64,000 nt of DNA, from positions 1 through 64,000 of the forward strand of contig CAYLKO010000005.1 in NCBI GenBank assembly GCA_964384525.1. Reading direction: 5' to 3'. Below, piece by piece: positions 15,143 to 23,096 of the stretch (position 1 is the first letter of the stretch; each line of letters begins with the position of its first letter). The translations under genes were made by a program, and so were the position numbers. Below the pieces are notes generated by a model. It had not been told where the DNA came from. It ran no database searches and worked only from the letters and a program-made list of their open reading frames with translations. The DNA is from SHZI01 sp964384525 (GTDB taxonomy: Bacteria > Pseudomonadota > Gammaproteobacteria > Steroidobacterales > GCA-2729495).

Positions 15143-15766
15143 TCAGTGCGTATGCTCCGCATCATGCGCATGCTCCGCAGGCGCATGGTCGGAGCCTTCG
15201 TCGTGGCTGTGTCCGGATCCGGGTTCGTGATCGGCTGATTCCTCTTCAGGCCCGCCGTGCGAATGCCCTCCGCTGGCCTCCACCGCTGCGCGGTAGGCCT
15301 CCGGGGTCAGCGACGGCAGTTTCTGGATGAAGGCCACCAGCCCCCAGATCGACGCGTCGTCCATGCTCCTGCCCCAGGCCGGCATGCCGGTGGCCTGGAT
15401 GCCGTGCTTGATGACCCAGAAATCACGGGCTGGCTCACTCTGCTGATTGGCCAGTGCCGGCGGCTGCGGGTACAGCCCGCGATGCAACTCCGAACTGTCG
15501 AGCCCCGGCCGCAGATGACAGGTCTCGCACATGGCGGCGTAATTGCCCGCACCATGACGGAGGCCTTCGGCATCGGTCAGATCCGGGACGGTGATCGACG
15601 CGGCACGGACCGCGACCGAGCGGTCCCTGGTCAGCTCCAGCACCTGATACACCGGGCGCGGGTGCGGCGCATCGGCGCCGATGTCATAGGTCCCGGACCA
15701 GACAAACCCGGCAATCACCACAAAGACAACCACGAAACTCCAGAGAATGATTCGCACGGCGCGCAT
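15143..15766 (-). CDS. Membrane-anchored cytochrome c with a His-rich C-terminal tail
   Basis: The protein has 207 residues. The N-terminal membrane anchor is residues 5-25 (IILWSFVVVFVVIAGFVW). One heme-binding CETCH lies at about residue 81, and the axial Met is probably in ATGMPAWG. After the cytochrome domain (to about residue 155) comes a tail with repeated HSHGG, GSGHSHDEGSDH and AEHAHDAEHTH, a plausible Cu/Ni/Zn-binding module. It is the last gene of the copper cluster, 11 bp after copB. Possible roles are electron acceptor for periplasmic Cu(I) oxidation or metal buffering. The tail is more extensive than in ordinary small c-type cytochromes. Confidence 0.8.
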   Translation of the reverse strand: MRAVRIILWSFVVVFVVIAGFVWSGTYDIGADAPHPRPVYQVLELTRDRSVAVRAASITVPDLTDAEGLRHGAGNYAAMCETCHLRPGLDSSELHRGLYPQPPALANQQSEPARDFWVIKHGIQATGMPAWGRSMDDASIWGLVAFIQKLPSLTPEAYRAAVEASGGHSHGGPEEESADHEPGSGHSHDEGSDHAPAEHAHDAEHTH

Positions 15767-15777
15767 CGATGGACTCC

Positions 15778-16518
15778 TCAGAACCAGAACCGCAGACCAG
15801 CCACGACGAAGGTATCACGGACCGGTTCGCCGGCAGCCCGGGCGATATCTGCCGTGTCACCGAATGAACCGGTCCATTGAATACCGAGATACGGGGCAAA
15901 TTCGCGGCGGATCTCGTAGCGCAGGCGCACCCCTGCTTCCAGTTCGCTGAGCCCGTTGCCAATGCCGGTCGCCGCGTCATCCCGGGTGTAGGCGTGCAGC
16001 TCGGCCTGCGGCGACAGGAACAGGCGATTGGTGAGGCGGATGTCGTATTCCGCTTCCAGCCGGGTACCGATCTGGCCGCGCTCGCCGGCGTAGAGATCCG
16101 CCTGCACATGGAACCAGTACGGTGCAAGCCCCTCGATGCCGATGAGCCCGTAGGTGCGGCCCGGACCTTCACCGGCATCCTGGCGCAGGCCGCCGACCAC
16201 ATTCCACCACGCCGCGATCGGCCGCCACCAGAGCAGCTCGGCGCGCAGGTGCTCCACCTGTCGATTGACGGCCACCCCCTCGGAGCGCAGCAGCACGCGG
16301 CCCCCATCCCGTCCGATCCAGGCGGTGGCATCCCAGGCCATGGCCTCGTTAGGCGAGGCATCCTGCCATTCCAGTTCATCCACCAGCACCTTGCTGATGA
16401 TCGGATCATCGGTCTTCGCGTGATCCATGATGGGCTCGCCGGCACCGGCTGTGCCCGCGGACATCAGGGCAAGAACCAGGCTCATCGCGGCCAGCTTGTG
16501 CATTGTTGTGTTACTCAT
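15778..16518 (-). CDS. copB: Copper resistance outer-membrane protein CopB
   Basis: The protein has 246 residues with a signal peptide (HKLAAMSLVLALMSAGTAGA). The body is a beta-barrel with alternating aromatic strands: ELEWQDASPNEAMAWDATAWIG, AELLWWRPIAAWWNVVGGLRQD, YWFHVQADLYAG, LEAEYDIRLTNRLFLSPQAEL and the terminal aromatic GLRFWF expected for outer-membrane insertion. This is the CopB family, which works with CopA in periplasmic copper tolerance. Compared with well-studied CopB, the Met/His-rich N-terminal segment is missing. ATG 16518 is chosen because GAGGTG precedes it by 7 bases; it overlaps copA by 8 bp. Confidence 0.88.
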   Translation of the reverse strand: MSNTTMHKLAAMSLVLALMSAGTAGAGEPIMDHAKTDDPIISKVLVDELEWQDASPNEAMAWDATAWIGRDGGRVLLRSEGVAVNRQVEHLRAELLWWRPIAAWWNVVGGLRQDAGEGPGRTYGLIGIEGLAPYWFHVQADLYAGERGQIGTRLEAEYDIRLTNRLFLSPQAELHAYTRDDAATGIGNGLSELEAGVRLRYEIRREFAPYLGIQWTGSFGDTADIARAAGEPVRDTFVVAGLRFWF

Positions 16519-18289
16519 CGACGCGCACCTCGCGAAACATGCCCACGGCCATGTGCATGAACAGATGACAGTGATAGGCCCAGCGCCCCAGGGCATCAGC
16601 GGTGACCCGGTAGGTCAGGCGCTCGCCGGGCTTGACGCTGATCGTGTGTTTGCGCAGCTTGAACTGCCCGTGCTCGTCTTCCAGATCACTCCACATGCCA
16701 TGCAGATGGATGGGGTGAGTCATCATTCCATCGTTGACGATGACAAAGCGCACCCGCTCGCCGTAGGGCAGCCGGATCGGCTCGGCCCCGGAAAAGCGCA
16801 CACCATTGAAGGACCAGACATAGCGTTCCATGTGTCCGGTCAGATGCAGCTCGACGGTGTGCCGCGGCTCGCGGCCATCCGGATCGGGAAAGACGCTGGC
16901 GAGATCGGCATAGGTCAGCACGCGGCGACCGTTGTCGCGCAGGCCGGTCCCCGGATCATCCAGCTTGCTGACGGGATTTGCGGCGCGCATGTCCACCATC
17001 GGCGAATACTCCGTGGGTGCATGGATCACCGGCACGGCAGCGGGCATGGCCGCCATGTCGTGGCCGGCATGATTCATCGCCGGGTCCATGCCCGCATCGG
17101 CGGCATGGCCCATGTCCGCCATCGTCAACTCCTCGCGGGGATCCACTGCCGGCACGGCGGCACTCATGCCGGCCTGTGGTGCGAGCGTGCCCCGGGCAAA
17201 GCCGGTCCGGTCCATCGACTGTGCAAAGATCGTCCAGGCTTCGTTGCCTTCCGGCGTGACCACCACGTCGTAGGTTTCACCGGAGGCGATCCGGAATTCA
17301 TCCACGACCACCGGCTTGACGGGCTGGCCATCCGCCGCAACAACCGTCATGCGCAAGCCGGGAATGCGCACGTCGAAGTAGGTCATGGAGCCGGCATTGA
17401 CGAAGCGCAGCCGTATGCGCTCACCGGGCTGGTAGGTGCCCGTCCAGTTTTCCGCCGGCGTGTGGCCGTTGACGAGATAGGTGTAGGTGGATCCGCTGAC
17501 GTCGGACAGATCGGTGCGGTTCATGCGCATCGCGCCCCACATGCGGCGCTTGTCGATGGCCTGGCGCAACCCGACCGTGCGGACATCATGGAACAGATCG
17601 CCAACCGCCGGCTGATTGAAGTTGTAGTAATCGCCCTGCTTCTTCAGCTTGAGAAACACCCGGTTGGGGTCTTCGTCGGTCCAGTCGGACAACATCACAA
17701 AGTGGTCGCGATCGAACGCCACGGGATCCGGAGCCTGCGGGTGGATGAGCAGCAGTCCGTACAGGCCCAACTGCTCCTGGAGACCGGAATGGCTGTGATA
17801 CCAGTAGGTGCCCGCCTGCCGCACCGGAAAGCGATAGCTGAAGGTTTCCCCCGGGGCGATGCCCGCAAAATTGAAACCCGGCACACCATCCATGTCGTTC
17901 GGCAGGAGGATGCCGTGCCAGTGGATCGAGGTCGGTTCATCGAGCGTGTTGGTCACGCGGATGGTGACCGTATCGCCTTCCTGCCAATGCAGCACCGGCG
18001 CCGGCAGCGAGCCGTTCACGGCAACGGCGAGCCGCTCCCGGCCGGTGATGTTGACCGGCAGCTGGCCGATGTTCAGATCAAATTCCGTGCCCTGCAGATG
18101 AATCAGGCCGCGATGATCGATGACGGCGCCGGTGGCCCCGGCGGTACGCCAGCGGCCCAGACCAGCCGCCAGGCCCGTGACGGCGGCGCCCAGCACGAAA
18201 CGCCGCCGGCCGGCATCGACGCCAACGCCGCCATCGGCATCAGTCGTGTACAAGTATTGACGGGCGTCCTGCCCGCTGCGGATTGCCAT
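16511..18289 (-). CDS. copA: Multicopper oxidase CopA, copper resistance
   Basis: This periplasmic Cu(I) oxidase has 592 residues. A Tat-type signal with RRRFVLGAAVTGLAAGL sits after a 30-residue leader. The copper ligand motifs are complete: IHWHG (about residue 123), HSHSG (about 165), HPIHLHG (about 525) and YHCHLFMHM (about 575). A Met/His-rich segment at about 395-415 (MGHAADAGMDPAMNHAGHDM) is the copper-loading insert of CopA. ATG 18289 is used because GAGGAG lies 6 bases upstream. It is followed by copB (8-bp overlap) and the His-tailed cytochrome. Confidence 0.95.
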   Translation of the reverse strand: MAIRSGQDARQYLYTTDADGGVGVDAGRRRFVLGAAVTGLAAGLGRWRTAGATGAVIDHRGLIHLQGTEFDLNIGQLPVNITGRERLAVAVNGSLPAPVLHWQEGDTVTIRVTNTLDEPTSIHWHGILLPNDMDGVPGFNFAGIAPGETFSYRFPVRQAGTYWYHSHSGLQEQLGLYGLLLIHPQAPDPVAFDRDHFVMLSDWTDEDPNRVFLKLKKQGDYYNFNQPAVGDLFHDVRTVGLRQAIDKRRMWGAMRMNRTDLSDVSGSTYTYLVNGHTPAENWTGTYQPGERIRLRFVNAGSMTYFDVRIPGLRMTVVAADGQPVKPVVVDEFRIASGETYDVVVTPEGNEAWTIFAQSMDRTGFARGTLAPQAGMSAAVPAVDPREELTMADMGHAADAGMDPAMNHAGHDMAAMPAAVPVIHAPTEYSPMVDMRAANPVSKLDDPGTGLRDNGRRVLTYADLASVFPDPDGREPRHTVELHLTGHMERYVWSFNGVRFSGAEPIRLPYGERVRFVIVNDGMMTHPIHLHGMWSDLEDEHGQFKLRKHTISVKPGERLTYRVTADALGRWAYHCHLFMHMAVGMFREVRVDE

Positions 18290-18362
18290 GAAAATCTCCT
18301 CACAAGTCAGCAACGGACGCGCGCAGTGCGGCGTCCGGATCAGCAGAGCGCGAGGTGATCTT

Positions 18363-18731
18363 TCAGAGGCGGAGCTGGCCCAGAAGCAGGTAAGGCGGCG
18401 GATCGCCGCTGGCCCGGGAGGCGGAGAATCTCGACTGGAAGTCGGCCGGGAGCTGGCCGGTTGCCAGCAGATCCCGGGCGGAGAAGGCTGTCAGGAACAA
18501 CACCGGCTGCAGCAGCCTGGGCTGATCGGCCCGGCCGGAATCGATCAGCAGGTTGTCGCTCGTGGACCCGGTGGTGGAGCTGAGCAGGCAGGCGTCCTGG
18601 GTGTCGGTGGTCAGGCAGTGCTCGCAGTCTGCTTCGGCCGGCATCAGCATCATTGCCGAGGCGCAGGGCACGATGAAGAAGTGCACCAGCACCAGCCCGA
18701 TGATCCAGTGTGCGCGGCGAACGGGGGTCAT
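18363..18731 (-). CDS. Small secreted CxxC protein at the head of the copper operon
   Basis: The protein has 122 residues. The N-terminus is a signal peptide or anchor (WIIGLVLVHFFIVPCASA), followed by EADCEHCLTTDTQDACLL, giving a CxxC plus a third Cys, and a Pro/Leu-rich tail. The family is not recognised. It precedes copA by 73 bp on the same strand. A similar-sized protein with CDHCCHSG heads the RND efflux operon at 51.9 kb, so this may be a recurring metal-responsive periplasmic factor (CopL- or CzcI-like). The function is unproven. Confidence 0.6.
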   Translation of the reverse strand: MTPVRRAHWIIGLVLVHFFIVPCASAMMLMPAEADCEHCLTTDTQDACLLSSTTGSTSDNLLIDSGRADQPRLLQPVLFLTAFSARDLLATGQLPADFQSRFSASRASGDPPPYLLLGQLRL

Positions 18732-18765
18732 GGCCGGGAGCTTAGCAAAGTTCCACGCCGGGCAA

Positions 18766-20340
18766 CTACCCGCCGTCCTGCAACGAGGGCAGCACATCCG
18801 GATAGAGCTCGTGCAGGGCTTTCCGCGCCATGCCGTGCAGCTCGGTGGCCAGTGCATCGGCCAGTACATCGACAGGGGCATCGGCCAGTGCATCGTCTGA
18901 GGCATCTGCCGGGGCATCGGCCTGGTCTGTGGGCGTTGTCGTGGCCGATGTCGCGGCCGGCGCCGGCACGACCGCCCCACCGCCCGGCTCACGCCGCGCC
19001 CAGATGTCGGCCAGCACGGACCGCCGCTCGGCGACGATCTGCTCCACGAGCGAGCGCCACACCGGCAGACAGGCACTGTCCTGCCAGTCGCCGCGACCCC
19101 GGCCGAAGTGCGCCACGGCGAGATAGCGCAACAAGGCGGTGACCACGAGACTGTCGAGAAATGCCGTGCCCCAGCGAATGCTCGCCTCCTTTTCGCCCCG
19201 CACCACGTTGAGGCCGCGGGCAATGCCGACACCGGCAAAAGCCCCGAGCACGGCGCCGGCGAGCATGCCGCCGCCGAGGGTCAGGCCACCGGCAGCGAGA
19301 TCGGCTGCCAGTCCGGTCGTGGCGCCGGACAGGATGCCGCCGATGGCTGCTGCCCGACCTTCATCGACTGGCGCCACCGCAACAAAATCGCTCTCGAGAC
19401 GGGCGGCCAGATCGGCCGAGGCCTCACCCTGCAGACCGTAGATCGCCAACAGCCGGCTGGCGCTGGCGCGCTGATCGCTTTCCAGCTGCTGCACCAAGGT
19501 CCGCGCCAGCGCCCGGGTTGAAGCACGGAAGCCTTCCTTTGGATCGCGCCGGTTCAGCCCCAGTGCATCACCCAGCCAGCGCAACCGGGGCCGCGACGGA
19601 ACCGGGACCCGGGCACAGGCCGCCGTGGCGATCGGCCTGGCGAGAACCGTCATCGCTGCGTTGAACCGGGCCCACTGGCCGGCTTCCCAGGCCGCGGTGA
19701 GGCGCTCGAGTGCGGCTTTCCGATCGAGGGGCAGGACCCTGCGCAAGCGCTGGAACAGGGTGTACTCCTGCACCCAGCAGCGGGCGAAGGCATCCAGGGT
19801 CAGCACGTCGCGGACCTGGGGATACTGCTGCAGGGCCTCGTGCCAGGCGTTGATGTGTTCGGCCTCGACGGTCTGCGAATGCGCGGCGCCGGTCTGGTTC
19901 AACACCACGATGACCGGCTTCTCCAGCCACTTGAGCAGCGCCATTTCGGCGGCCAGATAGCCGGCATTGGCTGGCGATTCGGACGCGTTGACCAGATACA
20001 GCGCAACATCCGCCTGGTCGCGGACATTGTGCACGGCCAGTTGCGTCAGCCAGAAGCTGCGATCCTTGAAGCGATCCCAGACCTGGGCCAGAAACCAGCC
20101 GATGGGACTGCCATGCTGCGCAAGGCGACTGGCGAGCCGTTTGCTGTTGCCGAAGCCGGGAGTGTCCCACAGCATCAGCACGTCTCCTTCGGGCGACGTC
20201 AGCAGCGGAAACGACGCCGCTTCGGTCGTGACATGCGGCGCGTCCTCCACCTCGCCCACATCCATGCCCAGCAGGGTGCGGGCGAGCGTCGTCTTGCCGG
20301 CATTGGTGTGGGAAATGAGTGATACCGCAATCGTGGTCAT
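18766..20340 (-). CDS. DUF3482-family GTPase
   Basis: The protein has 524 residues. Its N-terminal G domain has the P-loop SHTNAGKTTL (10-19), the switch region THr/Thr in HVTTEAASF, DTPGF (about 59-63), and NQTG as a probable G4 motif. The middle holds a Gly/Ala-rich segment (GGILSGATTGLAADLAAGGLTLGGG in part, then GAVLGAFAGVGIA) that could insert in the membrane, and the C-terminal tail is Ala/Asp-rich and repetitive (DAPADAS, DALADAP). It overlaps the DUF2868 gene by 4 bp, the usual pairing for this family. The cellular role is not established. Confidence 0.82.
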   Translation of the reverse strand: MTTIAVSLISHTNAGKTTLARTLLGMDVGEVEDAPHVTTEAASFPLLTSPEGDVLMLWDTPGFGNSKRLASRLAQHGSPIGWFLAQVWDRFKDRSFWLTQLAVHNVRDQADVALYLVNASESPANAGYLAAEMALLKWLEKPVIVVLNQTGAAHSQTVEAEHINAWHEALQQYPQVRDVLTLDAFARCWVQEYTLFQRLRRVLPLDRKAALERLTAAWEAGQWARFNAAMTVLARPIATAACARVPVPSRPRLRWLGDALGLNRRDPKEGFRASTRALARTLVQQLESDQRASASRLLAIYGLQGEASADLAARLESDFVAVAPVDEGRAAAIGGILSGATTGLAADLAAGGLTLGGGMLAGAVLGAFAGVGIARGLNVVRGEKEASIRWGTAFLDSLVVTALLRYLAVAHFGRGRGDWQDSACLPVWRSLVEQIVAERRSVLADIWARREPGGGAVVPAPAATSATTTPTDQADAPADASDDALADAPVDVLADALATELHGMARKALHELYPDVLPSLQDGG

Positions 20341-21800
20341 GGCCGGACTTCCGCGGCGCGGAGGATGGTGTCCAGTTGCTCTTCGGCTGCCGCCAGATCC
20401 GGTGCAACGAGATTGATGAACAACGGGCTCATGCCGCGTTCCGTGCAGAAGGCCGTCCAGAGCTTTTGCCGGCTGACGTGCCGCTCCGGCGCCGTGACCC
20501 GGGCAGTGAAACCGCTCTCGTCCACCAGGATCATCAGCCGGCGCGACCAGGCGTGCTGCGCCAGGACATCCAGAAACACCCCGTGCACCTCGGGCTCCGG
20601 AGTCGCAGTCAGATCGAAGAGCACCACGAGGGGATCCGTGTCATCCGCCGGCCAGGTATCCGCGGCGGGAGCGGCGGCGCCGTATTCGGCGGCTGGCAGG
20701 AGCGTCAGGGCAACGTTGCCACCGAGCACGCGCGCCAGCAGATCTTCCAGCACGGTGATGCCGTCGGTTGTCACGGCAACGCTGTAGGGCAGGACCTCGA
20801 CGCGGGCCCGCCCGGTATGAAAACCGCGCAGCAGGCGCTGGAAGTACGGCTGGGTGATGACCACCGACAAACTGCCGGCCTTGAGATGCTCCCGAACACC
20901 GGCGATCAGCGCCAGCACCAGCCGGGGCAGCACCACGATCAACAGCAGGGTCGCCGCCATCAGATGGATCCATGGCGCGGCATTCTCGCCGGCATTCTGG
21001 CCCGGCAGCACCGCGAGCCCGGCAATCCGCGCGGCATCGGGCAACGGCATCTGCAACAACCAGTAACCGGGTGCATAGCCCACCGCCACCAGCGACCGCA
21101 CGGTCTCCGCACTGAGGAAGGTGCTCTGCCACACGGCGTGGTATTCGAAGGCGAGCCCACGCAGATAAAGCCCGGCGATCACGCCGGTCGCAAAGGCCGC
21201 TGCCGCCAGATGCAGGATGCGCGCGGCGCGCGATGCATACAGTGGCGCACTGAGGCTTGCCCAGTTGTGGACAAAGCGGGTCATGGTTTCCCGGCGCACC
21301 GCATCCCCGGCTCTGGATGGCGGCCGGAACCAGCGGGCGCTCGAGCCCAGCCAGACCAGGGCGCGCCGGATCGGCCCACTGGTTGCCGGCCGGCGCATCT
21401 GCACCAGGGCCTGGGCCGCGAGCAGCACGTACATCACCAGATTCCACACCAGCAGTCCCAGTACCGGTGGCGCCAGGATGTTGATCTGCTGATCGCTGGC
21501 GAGGTGATCAAGCATGATGCCCATAACAAAGGCGACCAGCACAACGCCCAGGCCCACCCACGACCGCCAGCGCCACGCCTGCACGGCCCGCGGGATCGGA
21601 CTCTTGCGTTCGGTGAGCCTTTCAAGCACCAGACGGGCGCGCCGGGCCAGGAATTTCTCGGGCTCGGCCTGATCGCCGACGATCTCGGCAGCAGCCCGGC
21701 TGGCCCACTCCCGATCCGCATCGGTCCACAGCCGGCGCTCGACATCAGCACTTTCCAGCGCCCGCACGGCCATCACGTCCAGAGCGGCAGTCTCATTCAT
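20337..21800 (-). CDS. DUF2868-family membrane protein, partner of the DUF3482 GTPase
   Basis: The protein has 487 residues. Hydrophobic segments are seen at about 83-103 (WVGLGVVLVAFVMGIML), 110-135 (PPVLGLLVWNLVMYVLLAAQAL), 205-225 (ILHLAAAAFATGVIAGLYL) and 285-310 (LMAATLLLIVVLPRLVLALIAG). The C-terminal cytoplasmic part (about 330-487) reads VLPYSVAVTTDGITVLEDLL and LVVLFDLTATPEPEVHGVFLDVL, a Rossmann-like regulatory fold. The ATG overlaps the GTPase start region through ATGA at its stop. DUF2868/DUF3482 pairs recur in proteobacteria without known function; a membrane-remodelling or stress role is speculation. Confidence 0.82.
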   Translation of the reverse strand: MNETAALDVMAVRALESADVERRLWTDADREWASRAAAEIVGDQAEPEKFLARRARLVLERLTERKSPIPRAVQAWRWRSWVGLGVVLVAFVMGIMLDHLASDQQINILAPPVLGLLVWNLVMYVLLAAQALVQMRRPATSGPIRRALVWLGSSARWFRPPSRAGDAVRRETMTRFVHNWASLSAPLYASRAARILHLAAAAFATGVIAGLYLRGLAFEYHAVWQSTFLSAETVRSLVAVGYAPGYWLLQMPLPDAARIAGLAVLPGQNAGENAAPWIHLMAATLLLIVVLPRLVLALIAGVREHLKAGSLSVVITQPYFQRLLRGFHTGRARVEVLPYSVAVTTDGITVLEDLLARVLGGNVALTLLPAAEYGAAAPAADTWPADDTDPLVVLFDLTATPEPEVHGVFLDVLAQHAWSRRLMILVDESGFTARVTAPERHVSRQKLWTAFCTERGMSPLFINLVAPDLAAAEEQLDTILRAAEVRP

Positions 21801-21855
21801 GCGGTGGCACTTTCTCCCGGGAACACGCCCGCTCCTCTGGCGTGGAGATCGAAGC

Positions 21856-22989
21856 TTAGCGCGAAAAATCCGCAAAGGTGCTTCGATATCCGGCAAGAAA
21901 GCGCCGGTCGATGCGCTCCTTGAGCCACATGCTGGAGCGCCCGCGCCACCAGAAGGGTCCCCACGTCGACAGGGCGGTGCCGTCGCCCAGGTTGAGAATG
22001 GCGAGACTGCGTTTTTGCGGACGATAGCGGACGAGCGGCGTGCCGCGGAGACGTGCGCGCAGGTTGGCATGAATGACCGGAGCCTGGCGCACGCCGAAGA
22101 CGCCCAGCTTCGGCAGGTCAAAACCGGCCATGGCCGCCACATCACCGCCGGCAAGGATCCGGTCGTCGGTGATGGCCTGCAGCCGGTCATCGACGATCAG
22201 GCCGCGCCGGCTGTCGACGGGCAGCCCCATGGTATCGATCAATGGATTGGCATCGAGGCCGGTGGCGACGATGACCATATCGGCAGGCACATGGCGGCCA
22301 TCATCGGCCACCAGTTCGGCCCCCTGGCGCCGGATTACTTCAGTGTGTACTTGCACGGTGATGCCACGCTGCACAAACCGGCGCTGCACGAGCCTGCTGA
22401 CGCCGGCGGATGCCTTCGGCAGCAGCCGCGAGTTGCGCGTGAGCACCGTGACACTCGCCGTCGCACCGTGTAGCGCGACAAGCGCCCTGATGTTGGCCGC
22501 GATCTCGACGCCGGTGGGACCACCACCCACCACGGCGATCCGCGGTGATGTGCCGCGCTGGAGCCGCGCCTCGAGATCCAGACGCAGCTGCCAGAGCCGG
22601 CTGATCGGCTTCACCGGCCAGACCGTTGGATCATCGAGCGCCCCGCTGATGGCCGCCACGTTCACCCGGCTGCCGACATTCAGCGACAGCAGGTCATACG
22701 ACAATACCGCGCCATCGGCCAGGTGCACGCAGCGTCGGCGCGGATCAATCCGCTCGACGCTGCCGCAGATGTATGCACCGCCCGCCGCCGTCAGCAAGGC
22801 GCGCAGATCGATCTGATCCTCGGTGACCGCATACCGGCCTCCCAACAGCCCGGTGGCCAGTCCCGAATACCAGAAGTTGCCCGGATCAACGAGCACGACC
22901 CGCGCGCCGAGCGCCCGCAGCGAGTGGGCCCCTGCGGCGACATGGAGATTGACGTGCCCCCCACCGATGAGCAGGACAGTCGGCGGCAT
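21856..22989 (-). CDS. NDH-2-like pyridine nucleotide-disulfide oxidoreductase family flavoprotein
   Basis: The protein has 377 residues. The FAD-binding N-terminus is PPTVLLIGGGHVNLHVAAGA, and a second dinucleotide motif AVVGGGPTGVEIAANI binds NAD(P)H. VIVATGLDANPLID and RILAGGDVAAM (FAD Asp) complete the fold. The active-site disulfide CxxxxC of glutathione reductase is absent, as in type II NADH dehydrogenases and related quinone reductases. A C-terminal stretch (FWWRGRSSMWLKERIDRRFLAGY) is basic and aromatic and may attach to the membrane. It is divergent from kup across a 107-bp gap. The physiological acceptor is unknown. Confidence 0.78.
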   Translation of the reverse strand: MPPTVLLIGGGHVNLHVAAGAHSLRALGARVVLVDPGNFWYSGLATGLLGGRYAVTEDQIDLRALLTAAGGAYICGSVERIDPRRRCVHLADGAVLSYDLLSLNVGSRVNVAAISGALDDPTVWPVKPISRLWQLRLDLEARLQRGTSPRIAVVGGGPTGVEIAANIRALVALHGATASVTVLTRNSRLLPKASAGVSRLVQRRFVQRGITVQVHTEVIRRQGAELVADDGRHVPADMVIVATGLDANPLIDTMGLPVDSRRGLIVDDRLQAITDDRILAGGDVAAMAGFDLPKLGVFGVRQAPVIHANLRARLRGTPLVRYRPQKRSLAILNLGDGTALSTWGPFWWRGRSSMWLKERIDRRFLAGYRSTFADFSR

Positions 22990-23096
22990 GGACCCGGAGG
23001 GGTATATCCTTGCTGGCCCCGATCGTGGTGCCGGGTCGCTTCCCGCAGTGGCAGACATCTGACGGCGCAACTCCGCGGCAAAGGGACCATCACGGG

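Noticed and set aside
15130..15150. CACTGA-TCCAA-TCAGTG hairpin as terminator between convergent genes
   Set aside because: The stem is 6 bp with no U-tract and lies over the stop codons; too weak to call.
16427..18358. Plus-strand frame of 643 codons
   Set aside because: It is antisense to copA, which has all copper-ligand motifs. No recognisable domain is in the plus-strand product.
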